DNA of 64,000 bases from Comamonas serinivorans (GCF_002158865.1 NZ_CP021455.1:3906001-3970000), one strand, 5' to 3'; numbered from the stretch's first letter, positions 1 through 9,516 are shown. Notes: generated by a model not told the origin, from the letters alone. Numbers and translations are program-made.

Positions 1-15
1 ACCCCACATGCCAAA

Positions 16-55
16 GAAAAACCGCCACGCACCTGAGTGTTGGGTGTGGGGCGGT
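16..55 (-). terminator. Rho-independent terminator after tRNA-Arg
   Basis: Read on the minus strand, GC-rich arms near 42-55 and 21-33 form a hairpin followed by a short T run (complement of the A run at 17-21). It lies directly downstream of the tRNA 3' end, so it probably terminates the tRNA transcript. Confidence 0.7.
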
Positions 56-63
56 GTCTGGGA

Positions 64-140
64 TGGCCTGTCCGGAGGGACTCGAACCCCCGACCTGCTG
101 CTTAGAAGGCAGCTGCTCTATCCAGTTGAGCTACGGACAG
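64..140 (-). tRNA. tRNA-Arg (anticodon TCT)
   Basis: The minus strand folds as a complete cloverleaf of 77 nt. The acceptor stem pairs CTGTCCG with CGGACAG, the D-stem is GCTC/GAGC, the anticodon stem GCTGC/GCAGC encloses CTTCTAA with anticodon TCT, and the T-loop is TTCGAGT. The discriminator is G and CCA is encoded in the DNA. It reads AGA codons, rare in such GC-rich genomes. A terminator follows. Confidence 0.96.
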
Positions 141-224
141 CAGCCGGCATTATCGCCGAGCGCCCGATCCGATCCCGGTTGGGCGACGGTCTCGGCGCAG
201 ACCACCGCTGGCCCCTGCCAATCG

Positions 225-515
225 TCACGCACCCGCTGCCGCACGCACCAGTTGGGCCTGGTGCTCTCGCGGCAACAGGGTCTGCACCTCGAAGCTCGCG
301 GGCACATACTCCGCCCACTGGTTCAACAAGGCATGCAGGTCTTCAGGCGACTCGACATCCATCACCGCCACCAGCCCTCGGCCCAGGCGGGCATAGACAT
401 GCCGTGCCGTGCCTTGTTCGATCAGGCCATCGAACCAGTTCCAGAACTGCAGCTGACGCGCACGCACGGTGGAGGGCGCCTCAGGGCGCGGGCTGCTGGT
501 GACGAGGTAAAGCAT
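225..515 (-). CDS. muconolactone isomerase-like small protein
   Basis: A 96-residue protein beginning MLYLVTS, with an alternating hydrophobic pattern and a central FWNWF segment, resembling the ferredoxin-like fold of muconolactone delta-isomerase and related dimeric alpha/beta-barrel proteins. The start at 515 is chosen because AGGTG lies just upstream and the conserved MLYLV begins there; the frame extends further upstream without a natural protein sequence. No aromatic degradation genes are nearby, so catalysis on muconolactone is doubtful and a generic domain protein is more likely. The tRNA-Arg lies downstream on the same strand and rnk upstream. Confidence 0.72.
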   Translation of the reverse strand: MLYLVTSSPRPEAPSTVRARQLQFWNWFDGLIEQGTARHVYARLGRGLVAVMDVESPEDLHALLNQWAEYVPASFEVQTLLPREHQAQLVRAAAGA

Positions 516-607
516 GGATGGCACCTGATCGGCTGAACAAACCGCCAGCCTAGCGCCGCTGGGGCCGGCACGGGGTCCCCGATTCGACCGGCCACGCCGG
601 TCGCGCG

Positions 608-1027
608 TCACGCGATGAAGTCGCCAGCTGCCTCGGGCTGAAAGGGCACGGCCTGGATCTGCGCGGTGATGGGCGCGCCGCCCGTGCCTTGCCAGCACAC
701 GCGATCGCCCACGCGGGCGCCGAGCAGCGCCGCCCCGATGGGCGACAGGATGGACACGCGGGCCGCTTCGGCATCCGCGTCTTCCGGGTACACCACGCTC
801 AAGGTCTGGGCCCGCCCCCCGATGTCGACCGCCACCTGGCTGCCCATGGTGACGACCTCGGGGGCAATGGCTTGCGGCGCCACCACATCGGCGTTGTCCA
901 GCACCTCCAGCAGCGCCCGGGTGGAAGGCGGCGGTGTGGCGCCAAATTGGCGCTTCAACAGGTTGAGCAAGCGCACTTCGTCCAGGTCGGTGATGGTGCG
1001 CGCCGTCGGCGCAATGGGGTCGGTCAT
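608..1027 (-). CDS. rnk: Regulator of nucleoside diphosphate kinase (Rnk), GreA/GreB C-terminal family
   Basis: A 139-residue protein close to the usual Rnk length. An N-terminal helical hairpin (about 1-50, with DLDEVRLLNLLKRQFG) is followed by a GreA/GreB-type C-terminal domain with the typical VTMGSQVAVD, SILSPIGAALLGARVGD and W-G patterns. Rnk binds RNA polymerase near the secondary channel and affects nucleoside diphosphate kinase levels. The start at 1027 is preferred over upstream ATGs at 1048 and 1060 because GGAG precedes it at six bases. It is apparently monocistronic. Confidence 0.85.
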   Translation of the reverse strand: MTDPIAPTARTITDLDEVRLLNLLKRQFGATPPPSTRALLEVLDNADVVAPQAIAPEVVTMGSQVAVDIGGRAQTLSVVYPEDADAEAARVSILSPIGAALLGARVGDRVCWQGTGGAPITAQIQAVPFQPEAAGDFIA

Positions 1028-1470
1028 GACGTTCTCCAGGGCGGACATCGATCCGCCCATGCTTCACAAGGGGTGCCCGCCGGTCGGGCAACACGACGTC
1101 TGCAAGGCAGACGGGCACCTGGAGTCGGAGCCGGGCCCGACGATCAGCAGGTGCACAAAGGCGTGGATGGAGATCGTCGGGCGGAAAGGGGTGCGGCCTG
1201 GCGTTGCACCAGGTCGTGCTGGATCACATGCTGCAGCGCCACCGCGCCGGAATGACGCGCGCGCAGCGGCACCCGCGCAGCCATGCGCAGGGGGTCGGTG
1301 GTCCAGGCGACGCGTTTCATGATGGAGACAGATGATAGCGGCAACGCCGCGCGGCGCCCTTGTGTCACCTCAAAGGGGTGACAGCGCGAACGGCCAAACC
1401 GGTGTCGCCCGCATCTGGGCTGGTCGCCATGCTGTTCGGCCAGGCCAAGGCACATCGGGTGGGCCCGGCC
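1028..1470. other. Gene-poor stretch between rnk and metQ terminator
   Basis: No convincing gene is seen. A 58-codon minus-strand frame (1144-1320, beginning MKRVAWTT) is open but lacks a clear ribosome binding site and ends in a low-complexity tail. A short inverted repeat, TGTCACC and GGGTGACA, occurs near 1365-1382; its role is unknown. Confidence 0.4.
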
Positions 1471-1499
1471 AAAACAAAGGCCCGGTGCAAACCGGGCCT
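1471..1499 (-). terminator. Rho-independent terminator of metQ
   Basis: On the minus strand, AGGCCCGGT pairs with ACCGGGCCT around a four-base loop and is followed by a T-rich tail. It lies about 35 bases after the metQ stop codon. Confidence 0.85.
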
Positions 1500-1534
1500 C
1501 AGGCAAGGTGCGGCAGCCGCCGCGTGGACACCGC

Positions 1535-2341
1535 TCAGAACGCCGGCACCACGGCGCCCTTGTACTTGTCGAGGATGAACTGCTTGGTGTCGGCCGAACG
1601 CAAGGCGGCCATGAGCTTGGCGATGGCCGGCGACTTGGCATTGTCGGCACGCGACACCACCACGTTCACATAGGGCGACTCCTTGCTCTCCAGGGCCAGG
1701 GCATCCTTGAGCGGGTTGAGGTTGGCTTGCAACGCGTAGTTGGTGTTGATCAAGGCGATGTCCACGTCGGGCAGCGATCGCGGCAGCTGCGCGGCTTCGA
1801 GTTCGCGGAACTTGAGCTTCTTGGGGTTGGACTTGATGTCCAGCGGCGTCGCGCTCAGGCTGGCCTTGTCCTTGAGCTCGATCAGGCCCTGCTTTTGCAG
1901 CAGCAGCAGGGCGCGCCCCCCGTTGGTGGCGTCATTGGGAATGGCCACCGTGGCGCCATTCTTCAAGTCCTTGAGCGACTTGAGCTTGCTGGAATAGGCG
2001 CCGAAGGGCTCGACGTGCACGCCCCCATTGGGCACCACGGTCAGCGTGGTCTTGCGCTCCTTGTTGAAGCTGTCGAGGTAAGGCTTGTGCTGGAAGAAGT
2101 TGGCATCCAGCTGCTTGTCGGACACGGCCAGGTTGGGCTGGACATAGTCGCTGAATTCGACCACTTGCAGGTCCACGCCTTCGGCCTTGAGCTTGGGCTT
2201 GACGTGGTTCAACAGCTCGGCGTGCGGCACGGCGGTGGCACCGACCTTCAACACTTCCTGGGCTTGGGCCAGGCCCGCTGTTCCCCACAGCGTCAGCGCA
2301 GCCACGGCGGTCAGGGTCAGGCGTCTTGTTGTCTTGAACAT
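1535..2341 (-). CDS. metQ: MetQ/NlpA-family ABC transporter substrate-binding protein
   Basis: A 268-residue periplasmic binding protein. Residues 1-28 form a Sec signal peptide ending in AQA; the mature part begins VLKVGATAVPHAELL, the hallmark of the NlpA/MetQ family, with the later NFFQHKPYLD and IALINTNYA segments. Known members deliver methionine or related amino acids to MetNI. No lipobox cysteine is present after the signal peptide, so it may be soluble in the periplasm rather than a lipoprotein. No metN or metI gene is adjacent: the neighbouring ABC genes are the glutamate-type gltIJKL set. The true partner permease must therefore be elsewhere. It ends at a strong terminator. Confidence 0.88.
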   Translation of the reverse strand: MFKTTRRLTLTAVAALTLWGTAGLAQAQEVLKVGATAVPHAELLNHVKPKLKAEGVDLQVVEFSDYVQPNLAVSDKQLDANFFQHKPYLDSFNKERKTTLTVVPNGGVHVEPFGAYSSKLKSLKDLKNGATVAIPNDATNGGRALLLLQKQGLIELKDKASLSATPLDIKSNPKKLKFRELEAAQLPRSLPDVDIALINTNYALQANLNPLKDALALESKESPYVNVVVSRADNAKSPAIAKLMAALRSADTKQFILDKYKGAVVPAF

Positions 2342-2487
2342 GCAGATTCCCCCGATGAACGGGATACAAAAAAGGACAAGGGGCGCAGCTTACCAGCGGC
2401 GCCCCTGGGGGACAACGACAGAGTCTTCATGTGCTCATGACCCGGCGTTGGATGTATCCGGGTTGTCAGCCTTCACTCCATCAACAT

Positions 2488-2539
2488 GGAGTATGCATTC
2501 ATTCCCGTTCAATGAATAACGGAAACCGATACATACTCC
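2488..2539. repeat. Dispersed 52-bp double palindrome, copy 1
   Basis: Outer arms GGAGTATG and CATACTCC and inner arms around CCCGTT and AACGG flank an eight-base centre. It lies between the metQ start and the gltL stop, ending five bases from that stop. See the finding on this repeat family. Confidence 0.8.
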
Positions 2540-2543
2540 CTCA

Positions 2544-3293
2544 TCAATGCTGCAGAATCTTGTTGAGGAAATCCTTGGTTCGCGGTTGACGGTTTTCGGG
2601 GTGGTTGAAGAACTCGTCCTTGGTGCAGTCCTCGAGGATGTGACCGCCGACGTCGATGAAGATGACGCGGCTGGCCACCTTGCGTGCAAAGCCCATTTCG
2701 TGCGTCACGCACATCATGGTCATGCCTTCCTTGGCCAGGCTCACCATCACGTCCAGCACCTCGCCCACCATTTCGGGGTCGAGGGCCGACGTGGGCTCGT
2801 CGAACAACATCACGATCGGGTCCATGGACAGCGCACGGGCAATCGCCACGCGCTGCTGCTGGCCACCCGAAAGTTGCCCCGGGAACTTGTCCTTGTGCGC
2901 CATCAGGCCCACGCGGTCCAACATCTTCAGGCCCCGCGTCTTGGCTTCGTCGGCACTGCGGCCCAGCACCTTGATCTGGGCGATCGTCAGGTTCTCGGTC
3001 ACCGACAGGTGCGGGAACAGCTCGAAGTGCTGGAACACCATGCCAACCTTGGAGCGCAGCTTGGGCAGGTCGGTCTTGGGGTCGTGCAAGGCGATGCCGT
3101 TGACGAAGATTTCACCCTTCTGGAACGGCTCCAGCGCGTTCACGGTCTTGATGAGCGTGGACTTGCCCGAGCCCGAAGGGCCGCAGACCACCACCACATC
3201 GCCCTTGTCGATGTTGACCGAGCAGTCGGTGAGCACCTGCACGGGGCCGTACCACTTGGACACGTTCTTGATTTGGATCATCGGTTCTGACAT
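2544..3293 (-). CDS. gltL: Glutamate/aspartate ABC transporter ATP-binding protein
   Basis: A 249-residue polar amino acid ABC ATPase. Walker A is GPSGSGKS (about residues 34-41), the Q-loop is FQHFELFPHL, the signature is LSGGQQQR, Walker B is VMLFDEP and the H-loop is THEMG. It powers uptake through the GltJK permease. ATG at 3293 is chosen because GAGGGA precedes it; an in-frame start 15 bases upstream lacks this. It is the last gene of the minus-strand gltIJKL operon, 11 bases after gltK, and its stop is almost touched by a dispersed palindrome. Confidence 0.93.
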   Translation of the reverse strand: MSEPMIQIKNVSKWYGPVQVLTDCSVNIDKGDVVVVCGPSGSGKSTLIKTVNALEPFQKGEIFVNGIALHDPKTDLPKLRSKVGMVFQHFELFPHLSVTENLTIAQIKVLGRSADEAKTRGLKMLDRVGLMAHKDKFPGQLSGGQQQRVAIARALSMDPIVMLFDEPTSALDPEMVGEVLDVMVSLAKEGMTMMCVTHEMGFARKVASRVIFIDVGGHILEDCTKDEFFNHPENRQPRTKDFLNKILQH

Positions 3294-3304
3294 GGCAACT
3301 TCCC

Positions 3305-3970
3305 TCAACGGATGATGGCGATCTTCTTGTGCAGGCGCTTGACCAGCGCAGACAAGGCAAAGCAGATCACGAAATAACAGACGGCGGCCAACAGGTACAT
3401 CTCGACCGGGCGGCCAAAGTTCTTGCCCGCGGTTTCAAAGCCCTTGAGCATGTCGTAGGCCCCGATGGCATACACCAGCGACGTGTCCTGAAACAAGATG
3501 ATGGTCTGCGTGAGCAGCACCGGCAGCATGTTGCGGAAGGCCTGCGGCAGGATGACCAGGGTCATGTTCTGCTTGTAGCTCATGCCCAGCGCCTGTCCGG
3601 CAAAGACCTGGCCCCGCGGAATCGACTGGATGCCGGCCCGCATGATCTCGGAGAAATACGCGGCCTCGAAGGCAATGAAGGTGATGATGGCAGACGCTTC
3701 GGAACCGATGGGCCGACCGATGATGAACGGCACGATCAGGAAGAACCACAGGATCACCATGACCAGCGGAATGCTGCGCATGCCGTTGACGTAGATGGCG
3801 GCCGGCGTGTCCAGCCACTTCTTGCCCGACAGGCGCATGAGCGCCAGCAAGGTGCCGAAGAAAATGCCCCCCAAGGTCGCCAGCACCGTCAAGGTCACGC
3901 TGAAGTACAGGCCCTTGAGGATGTAGTCGTGGACCAGGCCCCAGCTGAAGATCGAAAAATCGAGGTTCAT
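3305..3970 (-). CDS. gltK: Glutamate/aspartate ABC transporter permease (GltK)
   Basis: A 221-residue HisM/GltK-type permease with about five membrane segments and the EAA-loop SEIMRAGIQSIPRGQVFAGQALG that contacts the ATPase. Known GltK pairs with GltJ in the inner membrane to move glutamate and aspartate. Its start lies two bases after the gltJ stop, which suggests translational coupling. The C-terminus KRLHKKIAIIR is basic and cytoplasmic. Confidence 0.92.
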   Translation of the reverse strand: MNLDFSIFSWGLVHDYILKGLYFSVTLTVLATLGGIFFGTLLALMRLSGKKWLDTPAAIYVNGMRSIPLVMVILWFFLIVPFIIGRPIGSEASAIITFIAFEAAYFSEIMRAGIQSIPRGQVFAGQALGMSYKQNMTLVILPQAFRNMLPVLLTQTIILFQDTSLVYAIGAYDMLKGFETAGKNFGRPVEMYLLAAVCYFVICFALSALVKRLHKKIAIIR

Positions 3971-3972
3971 GG

Positions 3973-4737
3973 TCAGTGCCCTCCCCCAACACCAGCAGCG
4001 ACGAAGCCTGGCACACGCGTGCGCTTCTCGATGGTGGCCATGATGCGGTTGATGACGAGCGCCGACATCACGTACAGCACGGTCACTGCCAAGTAGACCT
4101 GAATCGGCTTCGCCGTTTCTTCGCCCACCTGCATGGCGTACTGCGTCAGCTCAGGGATCGACACCGCGAACGCCACCGCCGAGTTCTTGAAAATGTTCAT
4201 GGACTCGCTGGTCAGCGGCGGAATGATGATGCGGTACGCCATGGGCAGGATCACATAGCGGTAGTACTGCGGCGTCGTGAACCCCAGGGCCATGCCCGCA
4301 TAGCGCTGCCCTTTGGGCAAGGCCTGAATGCCTGCGCGCACCTGTTCGGCGATCCGCGCCGACGTGAACAGCCCCAAGGCCAGCACCACCAGGATGAAGG
4401 GCGGAAACTGCTTGAAGGCCGGGATCAAGGCCGGCAGCACGTGGTACCAGAGGAAGATCTGCACCAACAGGGGGATGTTGCGGAACAACTCCACCCAGGC
4501 ATTGCCGAAGCGCACCAGCCCCTTGTTGTCGGGCAGCGTGCGCAGCACCCCGATGATGGACCCCACCAGCAGTGCAATCACCAGGGCACTCAAGGCAACC
4601 GAGACGGTCCAGCCCCATGCCGTGAACAACCAATCGAGATAGGACACCTCGCCGTCTTGTCCAAAACAGGACGAAAAGACAACCGATTCATCCAGCGTAT
4701 CCCGGCAGAACAACTGCCAGTCCCAGTTATCTAGCAT
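3973..4737 (-). CDS. gltJ: Glutamate/aspartate ABC transporter permease (GltJ)
   Basis: A 254-residue permease with an N-terminal extension (MLDNWDWQLFCRDTLDE, then a soluble stretch) before the first membrane segment, as in other GltJ proteins, and the EAA loop EQVRAGIQALPKGQRYAGMALG. ATG at 4737 is preferred because AGGAGG sits five bases upstream; the GTG six bases earlier overlaps that site. The gene follows gltI after an 90-base gap that contains a terminator-like hairpin, so its expression probably depends on read-through. Confidence 0.92.
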   Translation of the reverse strand: MLDNWDWQLFCRDTLDESVVFSSCFGQDGEVSYLDWLFTAWGWTVSVALSALVIALLVGSIIGVLRTLPDNKGLVRFGNAWVELFRNIPLLVQIFLWYHVLPALIPAFKQFPPFILVVLALGLFTSARIAEQVRAGIQALPKGQRYAGMALGFTTPQYYRYVILPMAYRIIIPPLTSESMNIFKNSAVAFAVSIPELTQYAMQVGEETAKPIQVYLAVTVLYVMSALVINRIMATIEKRTRVPGFVAAGVGGGH

Positions 4738-4773
4738 GGGCACCTCCTAACGCCCGGCCTGTTGGCCGCAATC

Positions 4774-4802
4774 AAAAAACGCTCGTCGCGTGCGACGAGC
4801 GT
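4774..4802 (-). terminator. Intra-operon terminator or attenuator between gltI and gltJ
   Basis: On the minus strand ACGCTCGTCGC pairs with GCGACGAGCGT and is followed by six T residues. It sits between the binding protein gene and the permease genes. Partial termination here would give more GltI than GltJKL, a common pattern in binding-protein operons. Confidence 0.8.
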
Positions 4803-4827
4803 CTTGCTTTCGACACTCGCGTGTCGA

Positions 4828-5727
4828 TCACTTCGTGTTGTAGTCCTCCATGGGCTTGTCGTTGGGGTTGGCCCACGCAGCCTTGGTGCTTTCCGAAGCG
4901 GGCATGTGCAGGTTCACGTTGGCCGGAGGAATGGGCTGCATGAACCACTTGTCATACAGCTTGGCCAGCGAGCCGTCCTTGATCTGACGCTTGATCGAGT
5001 TGTCGATCGCGGTCTTCAGCTTGGGATCGTCCTTGCGGAACATGCAGGCAATGGGTTCGACCGACAGGGTTTCACCCACGATGTGGAAGTCGCCGGCGTT
5101 TTTGGCCTTGGCGATGTTGGCGGCCAGGATGGAGCCGTCCATCACGAACGCGTCGGCACGGCCCGACTCCAGCAGCAGGAAGCTGTCGGCGTGGTCCTTG
5201 CCCTGCACGTCCTTGAAGTCGATGCCATTGGCGCGCTCGTTCTTGCGCAGCGTCTGCACCGAGGTGGTGCCCGTGGTGGTCACCACGGTCTTGCCATTGA
5301 GGTCCTTGATGCCATTGATGCCGGAGCTCTTCTTCGTGGCAATGCGCACTTCTTCCACGTAGGTGGTCACGGCAAAGGCCACGTCCTTGCCGCGAGCGCG
5401 GTTGTTGGTCGTCGAGCCGCATTCGAAGTCCACGGTGCCGTTCTGCACCAGGGGCACGCGGTTCTGCGACGTGATGGGCACGTAATTGATCTTCAGGCTG
5501 GAAGCGCCGACATCTTTCTTGAGGTCATCGACGATGCGTTCCGCCATCTCGGTGTGAAAGCCCACGTACTTGCCATTGCCCAGCGTGAAGCCCAGGCCGG
5601 ACGAGTCGCGCACGCCCAGGTTGACGGTGCCACTGGACTTGATCTTCGCCAAGGTGTCCACAGCCTGCGCCGATGCCACGCCGGACACCAGAGCCAACAC
5701 CGAAAGCGCGATCAGTTGCTTTTTCAT
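4828..5727 (-). CDS. gltI: Glutamate/aspartate ABC transporter substrate-binding protein
   Basis: A 299-residue periplasmic binding protein. Residues 1-20 are a Sec signal (MKKQLIALSVLALVSGVASA). The mature part has the family motifs LGVRDSSGLGFTLGNGKYVGFHTEMAE, VDFECGSTTNNRARGKDVAFA and the KLYDKWFMQPIPP ending. GltI binds glutamate or aspartate and delivers it to GltJK. It is the promoter-proximal gene of the operon. A GGGAA ribosome binding site precedes the ATG. Confidence 0.94.
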   Translation of the reverse strand: MKKQLIALSVLALVSGVASAQAVDTLAKIKSSGTVNLGVRDSSGLGFTLGNGKYVGFHTEMAERIVDDLKKDVGASSLKINYVPITSQNRVPLVQNGTVDFECGSTTNNRARGKDVAFAVTTYVEEVRIATKKSSGINGIKDLNGKTVVTTTGTTSVQTLRKNERANGIDFKDVQGKDHADSFLLLESGRADAFVMDGSILAANIAKAKNAGDFHIVGETLSVEPIACMFRKDDPKLKTAIDNSIKRQIKDGSLAKLYDKWFMQPIPPANVNLHMPASESTKAAWANPNDKPMEDYNTK

Positions 5728-5820
5728 AAAGCGTTCCCTTCAAAAAAGTTGCAAGACAGCAAGACAGACGGTTTCTGCCATGCCCTCTTGTAACGGCATT
5801 CTAGAAAAACAGACGTTAGG

Positions 5821-5847
5821 GCTAACCCCGCACCATCCCTGTGCAGG
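5821..5847 (-). promoter_or_regulatory. Candidate sigma-54-like promoter and dyad upstream of gltI
   Basis: On the minus strand TGGTGCGGGGTTAGC has the GG-N10-GC spacing of a sigma-54 promoter and lies about 95 bases before gltI. It overlaps an NtrC-like dyad, GCACCAT and TGTGC. Either reading would suit nitrogen control of glutamate uptake, but the overlap means they may not both be real. Confidence 0.3.
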
Positions 5848-5905
5848 TGTGAAGGAGTGTGCAATTCGCATGCCAGATGGTCCCCCGCTCGTCAGCGCGC
5901 CAGCC

Positions 5906-6490
<585 letters not shown>

Positions 6491-6553
6491 AATTCCCACA
6501 TGGTTGTGCAGAACATTTTGACATCGACTGCCCGCGTGGCATCTGACCGATTC

Positions 6554-8542
6554 ATGACACGCGGCCTGGCCCGGTGCCTGAGCCGCACCACCCTGGCCCT
6601 GGCCCTGGTGCTCGGCGCCCATGGCGCCGCGCAGGCCCAGGGCTCGCCCGCCGGCGCTGCAGCCGACTCGGTCATCCTCGACATGCAGCAGGCCTTTCGG
6701 CGTGGCGACACCGCGCGGCTGACGGCCTTGCTGCCGCAGGCCCGCGGCCACGTGCTGGAGCCCTGGGCCGCCTACTGGGAGCTCAAGGCCAGGCTGGAGA
6801 CGACCGCCACCGACGACGAGGTGCGTGCCTTCGAAAAACGCTGGGCAGGCAGCTACCAGGAAGACCGCCTGCGCAACGACTGGCTGCTGGTGCTGGGCAA
6901 ACGGCGCGATTTCGCCAAATTCGCCGAACACCACCCGGCATTCCGCATGCAGGACGACCGCAACGTGCGCTGCTATGCGCTGGCCATCGACCAAAGCGCA
7001 CGCGGCGCCAACACGGCGGCCGAATTGCGCAAGACCTGGCTGGCGCGGCAGCAAAGCCCCGACGATGCCTGCGACCTGGCCGCCGGCCTGGCCTTCCAGG
7101 CCAAGGTGCTGCAGCCGGCCGACCTCTGGGCCAAAGCCCGCCTGGCCATCGACGCCGGCCAGCCCGGGGCCGCGCGCTCGGCGCTCGAACTGCTCGACCC
7201 CACGCTGGGCGCGCAGGTGACGCAGCTGCAGGGCAATGCCGCCCGCTTCCTCGCCAGCTCACCAGCCAGCCCGCATGCGGCCGAATTGCAGGCCCTGGCG
7301 CTGATTCGCCTGGCCAGCACCGATGCCGACCAGGCCGCCAGTGCCATGGCCACCTATGGCGCGCCGCTGCCTGCCGCCACGCGTGACTGGGTCTGGGCCG
7401 CCATCGCACGCCGCGCGGCCCTCAACCTCAGCGACACCGCCTCGGCCTACGCGCGTCAGGTCACCCAGTCCGGCATCCTGTCCGACGACTGGCAGGAGTG
7501 GCTGGTGCGCGTGGCCTTGCGCAGCCAGGACTGGGCCGCCGTGCGCAGCCGCATCGAACAGATGCCCGCCTCCCTGCGTCAGCAAGCCGACTGGACCTAT
7601 TGGCTGGGCCGCGCCCACCTGGCCGCGGGCAACACCAGCGCCGCCCAGCAGGCCTGGCGCAGCGTGGCCAAGGCCAGCGGCGACTTCTACGAAAAGCTCG
7701 CCCACGAGGAGCTGGGACAGCGCATTCCGCCGGCGCCCGCCGTGCCCCCGCCATCGGCCGACGCCCTGCGCCAGGCCGCACAGAACCCCAGCCTGCAGCG
7801 CGCCCTCTACGCCATGCAGATCGGCCTGCGCAGCGAAGGCGTGCGCGAGTGGAACTACGCCGCCAACCTGCACACCCCCGGCGGCATGAACGACCGCGAG
7901 CGCCACGCCGCCGCGGCCCTGGCGTGCCAGCGCGAAATCTGGGACCGCTGCATCAACACCAGCGACCGCATCCGCAGCTTCAGCGACACCAGCCAGCGGT
8001 TTCCCACGCCTTACCGCAACGCCGTGGTCACGCAGTCGCGCGCCATCAAGCTCGACCCGGCCTACGTCTATGGCCTGATCCGCCAGGAAAGCCGCTTCAT
8101 CATCGCGGCGCGTTCGGGCGTGGGCGCGCAGGGCCTGATGCAGGTCATGCCCGCCACCGCGCGCTGGACCGCGCGCAAGATCGGCCTGAGCGGCTACACC
8201 AACGACCAGCTGTACGACATGGACACCAACATCCTGCTGGGCACCCACTACCTCAAGTTGGCGTTGGACGACTTTCAGGACTCCATGCCGCTGGCCGCCG
8301 CTGCCTACAACGCCGGCCCGGGCCGGCCGCGCAGCTGGCGCAATGGCCCGACCCTGGAAGGCGCCATCTGGGCCGAGACGATTCCGTTCTCGGAGACCCG
8401 TCACTACGTCAAGGCCGTGCTGGCCAACGCCGTTGACTACGGGGCCATGCTCAGCGGCCAGCCGCAGTCGCTCAAGGCCAGGCTGGGCACCGTGGGCCCG
8501 CTGGCGACCGGCACGCCGGACCCCAGCCGCGACCTGCCCTGA
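6554..8542 (+). CDS. slt: Soluble lytic murein transglycosylase (Slt70-like)
   Basis: A 662-residue periplasmic enzyme. A signal peptide (1 to about 29, ending AQA) leads into a long alpha-superhelical domain of about 430 residues, then the goose-lysozyme-like SLT domain near residue 505. The catalytic Glu is in RQESRF; GLMQVMPATA and AAYNAGPGRPRSW follow as in Slt. It cleaves peptidoglycan glycan strands, leaving 1,6-anhydro ends. ATG 6554 is chosen because the signal peptide starts there; an ATG 57 bases upstream is in frame but would bury the signal. A dispersed palindrome follows its stop by 13 bases. Confidence 0.92.
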   Translation: MTRGLARCLSRTTLALALVLGAHGAAQAQGSPAGAAADSVILDMQQAFRRGDTARLTALLPQARGHVLEPWAAYWELKARLETTATDDEVRAFEKRWAGSYQEDRLRNDWLLVLGKRRDFAKFAEHHPAFRMQDDRNVRCYALAIDQSARGANTAAELRKTWLARQQSPDDACDLAAGLAFQAKVLQPADLWAKARLAIDAGQPGAARSALELLDPTLGAQVTQLQGNAARFLASSPASPHAAELQALALIRLASTDADQAASAMATYGAPLPAATRDWVWAAIARRAALNLSDTASAYARQVTQSGILSDDWQEWLVRVALRSQDWAAVRSRIEQMPASLRQQADWTYWLGRAHLAAGNTSAAQQAWRSVAKASGDFYEKLAHEELGQRIPPAPAVPPPSADALRQAAQNPSLQRALYAMQIGLRSEGVREWNYAANLHTPGGMNDRERHAAAALACQREIWDRCINTSDRIRSFSDTSQRFPTPYRNAVVTQSRAIKLDPAYVYGLIRQESRFIIAARSGVGAQGLMQVMPATARWTARKIGLSGYTNDQLYDMDTNILLGTHYLKLALDDFQDSMPLAAAAYNAGPGRPRSWRNGPTLEGAIWAETIPFSETRHYVKAVLANAVDYGAMLSGQPQSLKARLGTVGPLATGTPDPSRDLP

Positions 8543-8555
8543 TTTTTAAGTTACC

Positions 8556-8607
8556 GCAGTATCACCCGATTGCCGTTTTGAATTGAACGGCAACAGCTCC
8601 ATACTGC
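8556..8607. repeat. Dispersed 52-bp double palindrome, copy 2
   Basis: This is the cleanest copy: GCAGTAT, eight bases, TTGCCGTT, eight bases, AACGGCAA, seven bases, ATACTGC. It lies between slt and the MscS gene. Confidence 0.85.
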
Positions 8608-8628
8608 CTCACCGATTGCTTCACCCCC

Positions 8629-9342
8629 ATGGATCACGCCTGGAACCGCCTGCTGGCCAAGCTGCCCGCGCCCGTGCAAGAACTGGTCGCCCTGATCGCG
8701 CCCGTGCTGCAGATCGCGCTGATCATCCTCGTCGCCGTGCTGCTGCGCCACCTGGTACGCAAACTCATCGCCCAGATGACGCTGCGCTACCACCTGCCGA
8801 TCGAGTTCACCGTGGGCGCGCGCCGCATCGCTGGCTTCCTGATCTACGGCAGCGCGCTGCTGCTGGTGCTCGAACGCCTGGGCGTGTCGGGGGCCGTGCT
8901 CTGGAGCGCCCTGACCGGCTTCACCGCCGTGGCCGCCGTGGCGTTCTTCGCCGCGTGGAGCGTGCTGTCCAACATCTTCTGCTCGCTGCTCGTCTTCACC
9001 ACGCGGCTGTTCCGCCTGCACGACCACATCGAGCTGCTGGAAAACGGCGAGAAGCCCGGGCTCAAGGGCCGTGTGATCGACATCAACCTGATCTACACCA
9101 CGCTGGAGGAAACCGGCAACGGCGCTCAGGGCACCGAGCTCAAGGTCCCCAACAGCCTGTTCTTCCAGCGCAGCCTGCGTCGCTGGCATGGCCCGGTCGA
9201 CGGCCCGGTGACCCCCAAGCCGTTCAACCCGCCCGCCGAGCCGGCGGCCGCCGATGCCGGCGTCGTGCCTGGCACACCAATCCCTGCAGGCACAGCCAAT
9301 GCAGCAAGTGTGGCCGGCAGCAACCCCGCCGCTGCCGCCTGA
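8629..9342 (+). CDS. MscS-family mechanosensitive channel, short form
   Basis: A 237-residue inner membrane protein with three predicted membrane segments (about 20-45, 62-85 and 88-125). The pore-lining helix and beta-domain entry match MscS: AVAFFAAWSVLSNIFCSLLVFTTRLFRLHDHIEL, then KVPNSLFFQRSLRRW. MscS channels open under membrane tension and release solutes on osmotic downshock. After about residue 185 the usual alpha/beta cage domain is replaced by an Ala/Pro-rich tail, so this is a shortened member. It begins 20 bases after a dispersed palindrome. Confidence 0.82.
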   Translation: MDHAWNRLLAKLPAPVQELVALIAPVLQIALIILVAVLLRHLVRKLIAQMTLRYHLPIEFTVGARRIAGFLIYGSALLLVLERLGVSGAVLWSALTGFTAVAAVAFFAAWSVLSNIFCSLLVFTTRLFRLHDHIELLENGEKPGLKGRVIDINLIYTTLEETGNGAQGTELKVPNSLFFQRSLRRWHGPVDGPVTPKPFNPPAEPAAADAGVVPGTPIPAGTANAASVAGSNPAAAA

Positions 9343-9516
9343 ACGCGGCCACGCTGAGCTTCAGCGGCGCGCTGGTCGGGCCGGGACCCGGCGTGGTGTG
9401 GCCACACAACGGCCCGGGCACATGGGCTTTGCCACCCGCGTCAGCGCACTTGCCCAGCGGGTCGGCCCGGTCAGGCCAGGCCAGAATCACGCCTTCACCG
9501 TCTCGAAAGCCCCGTC

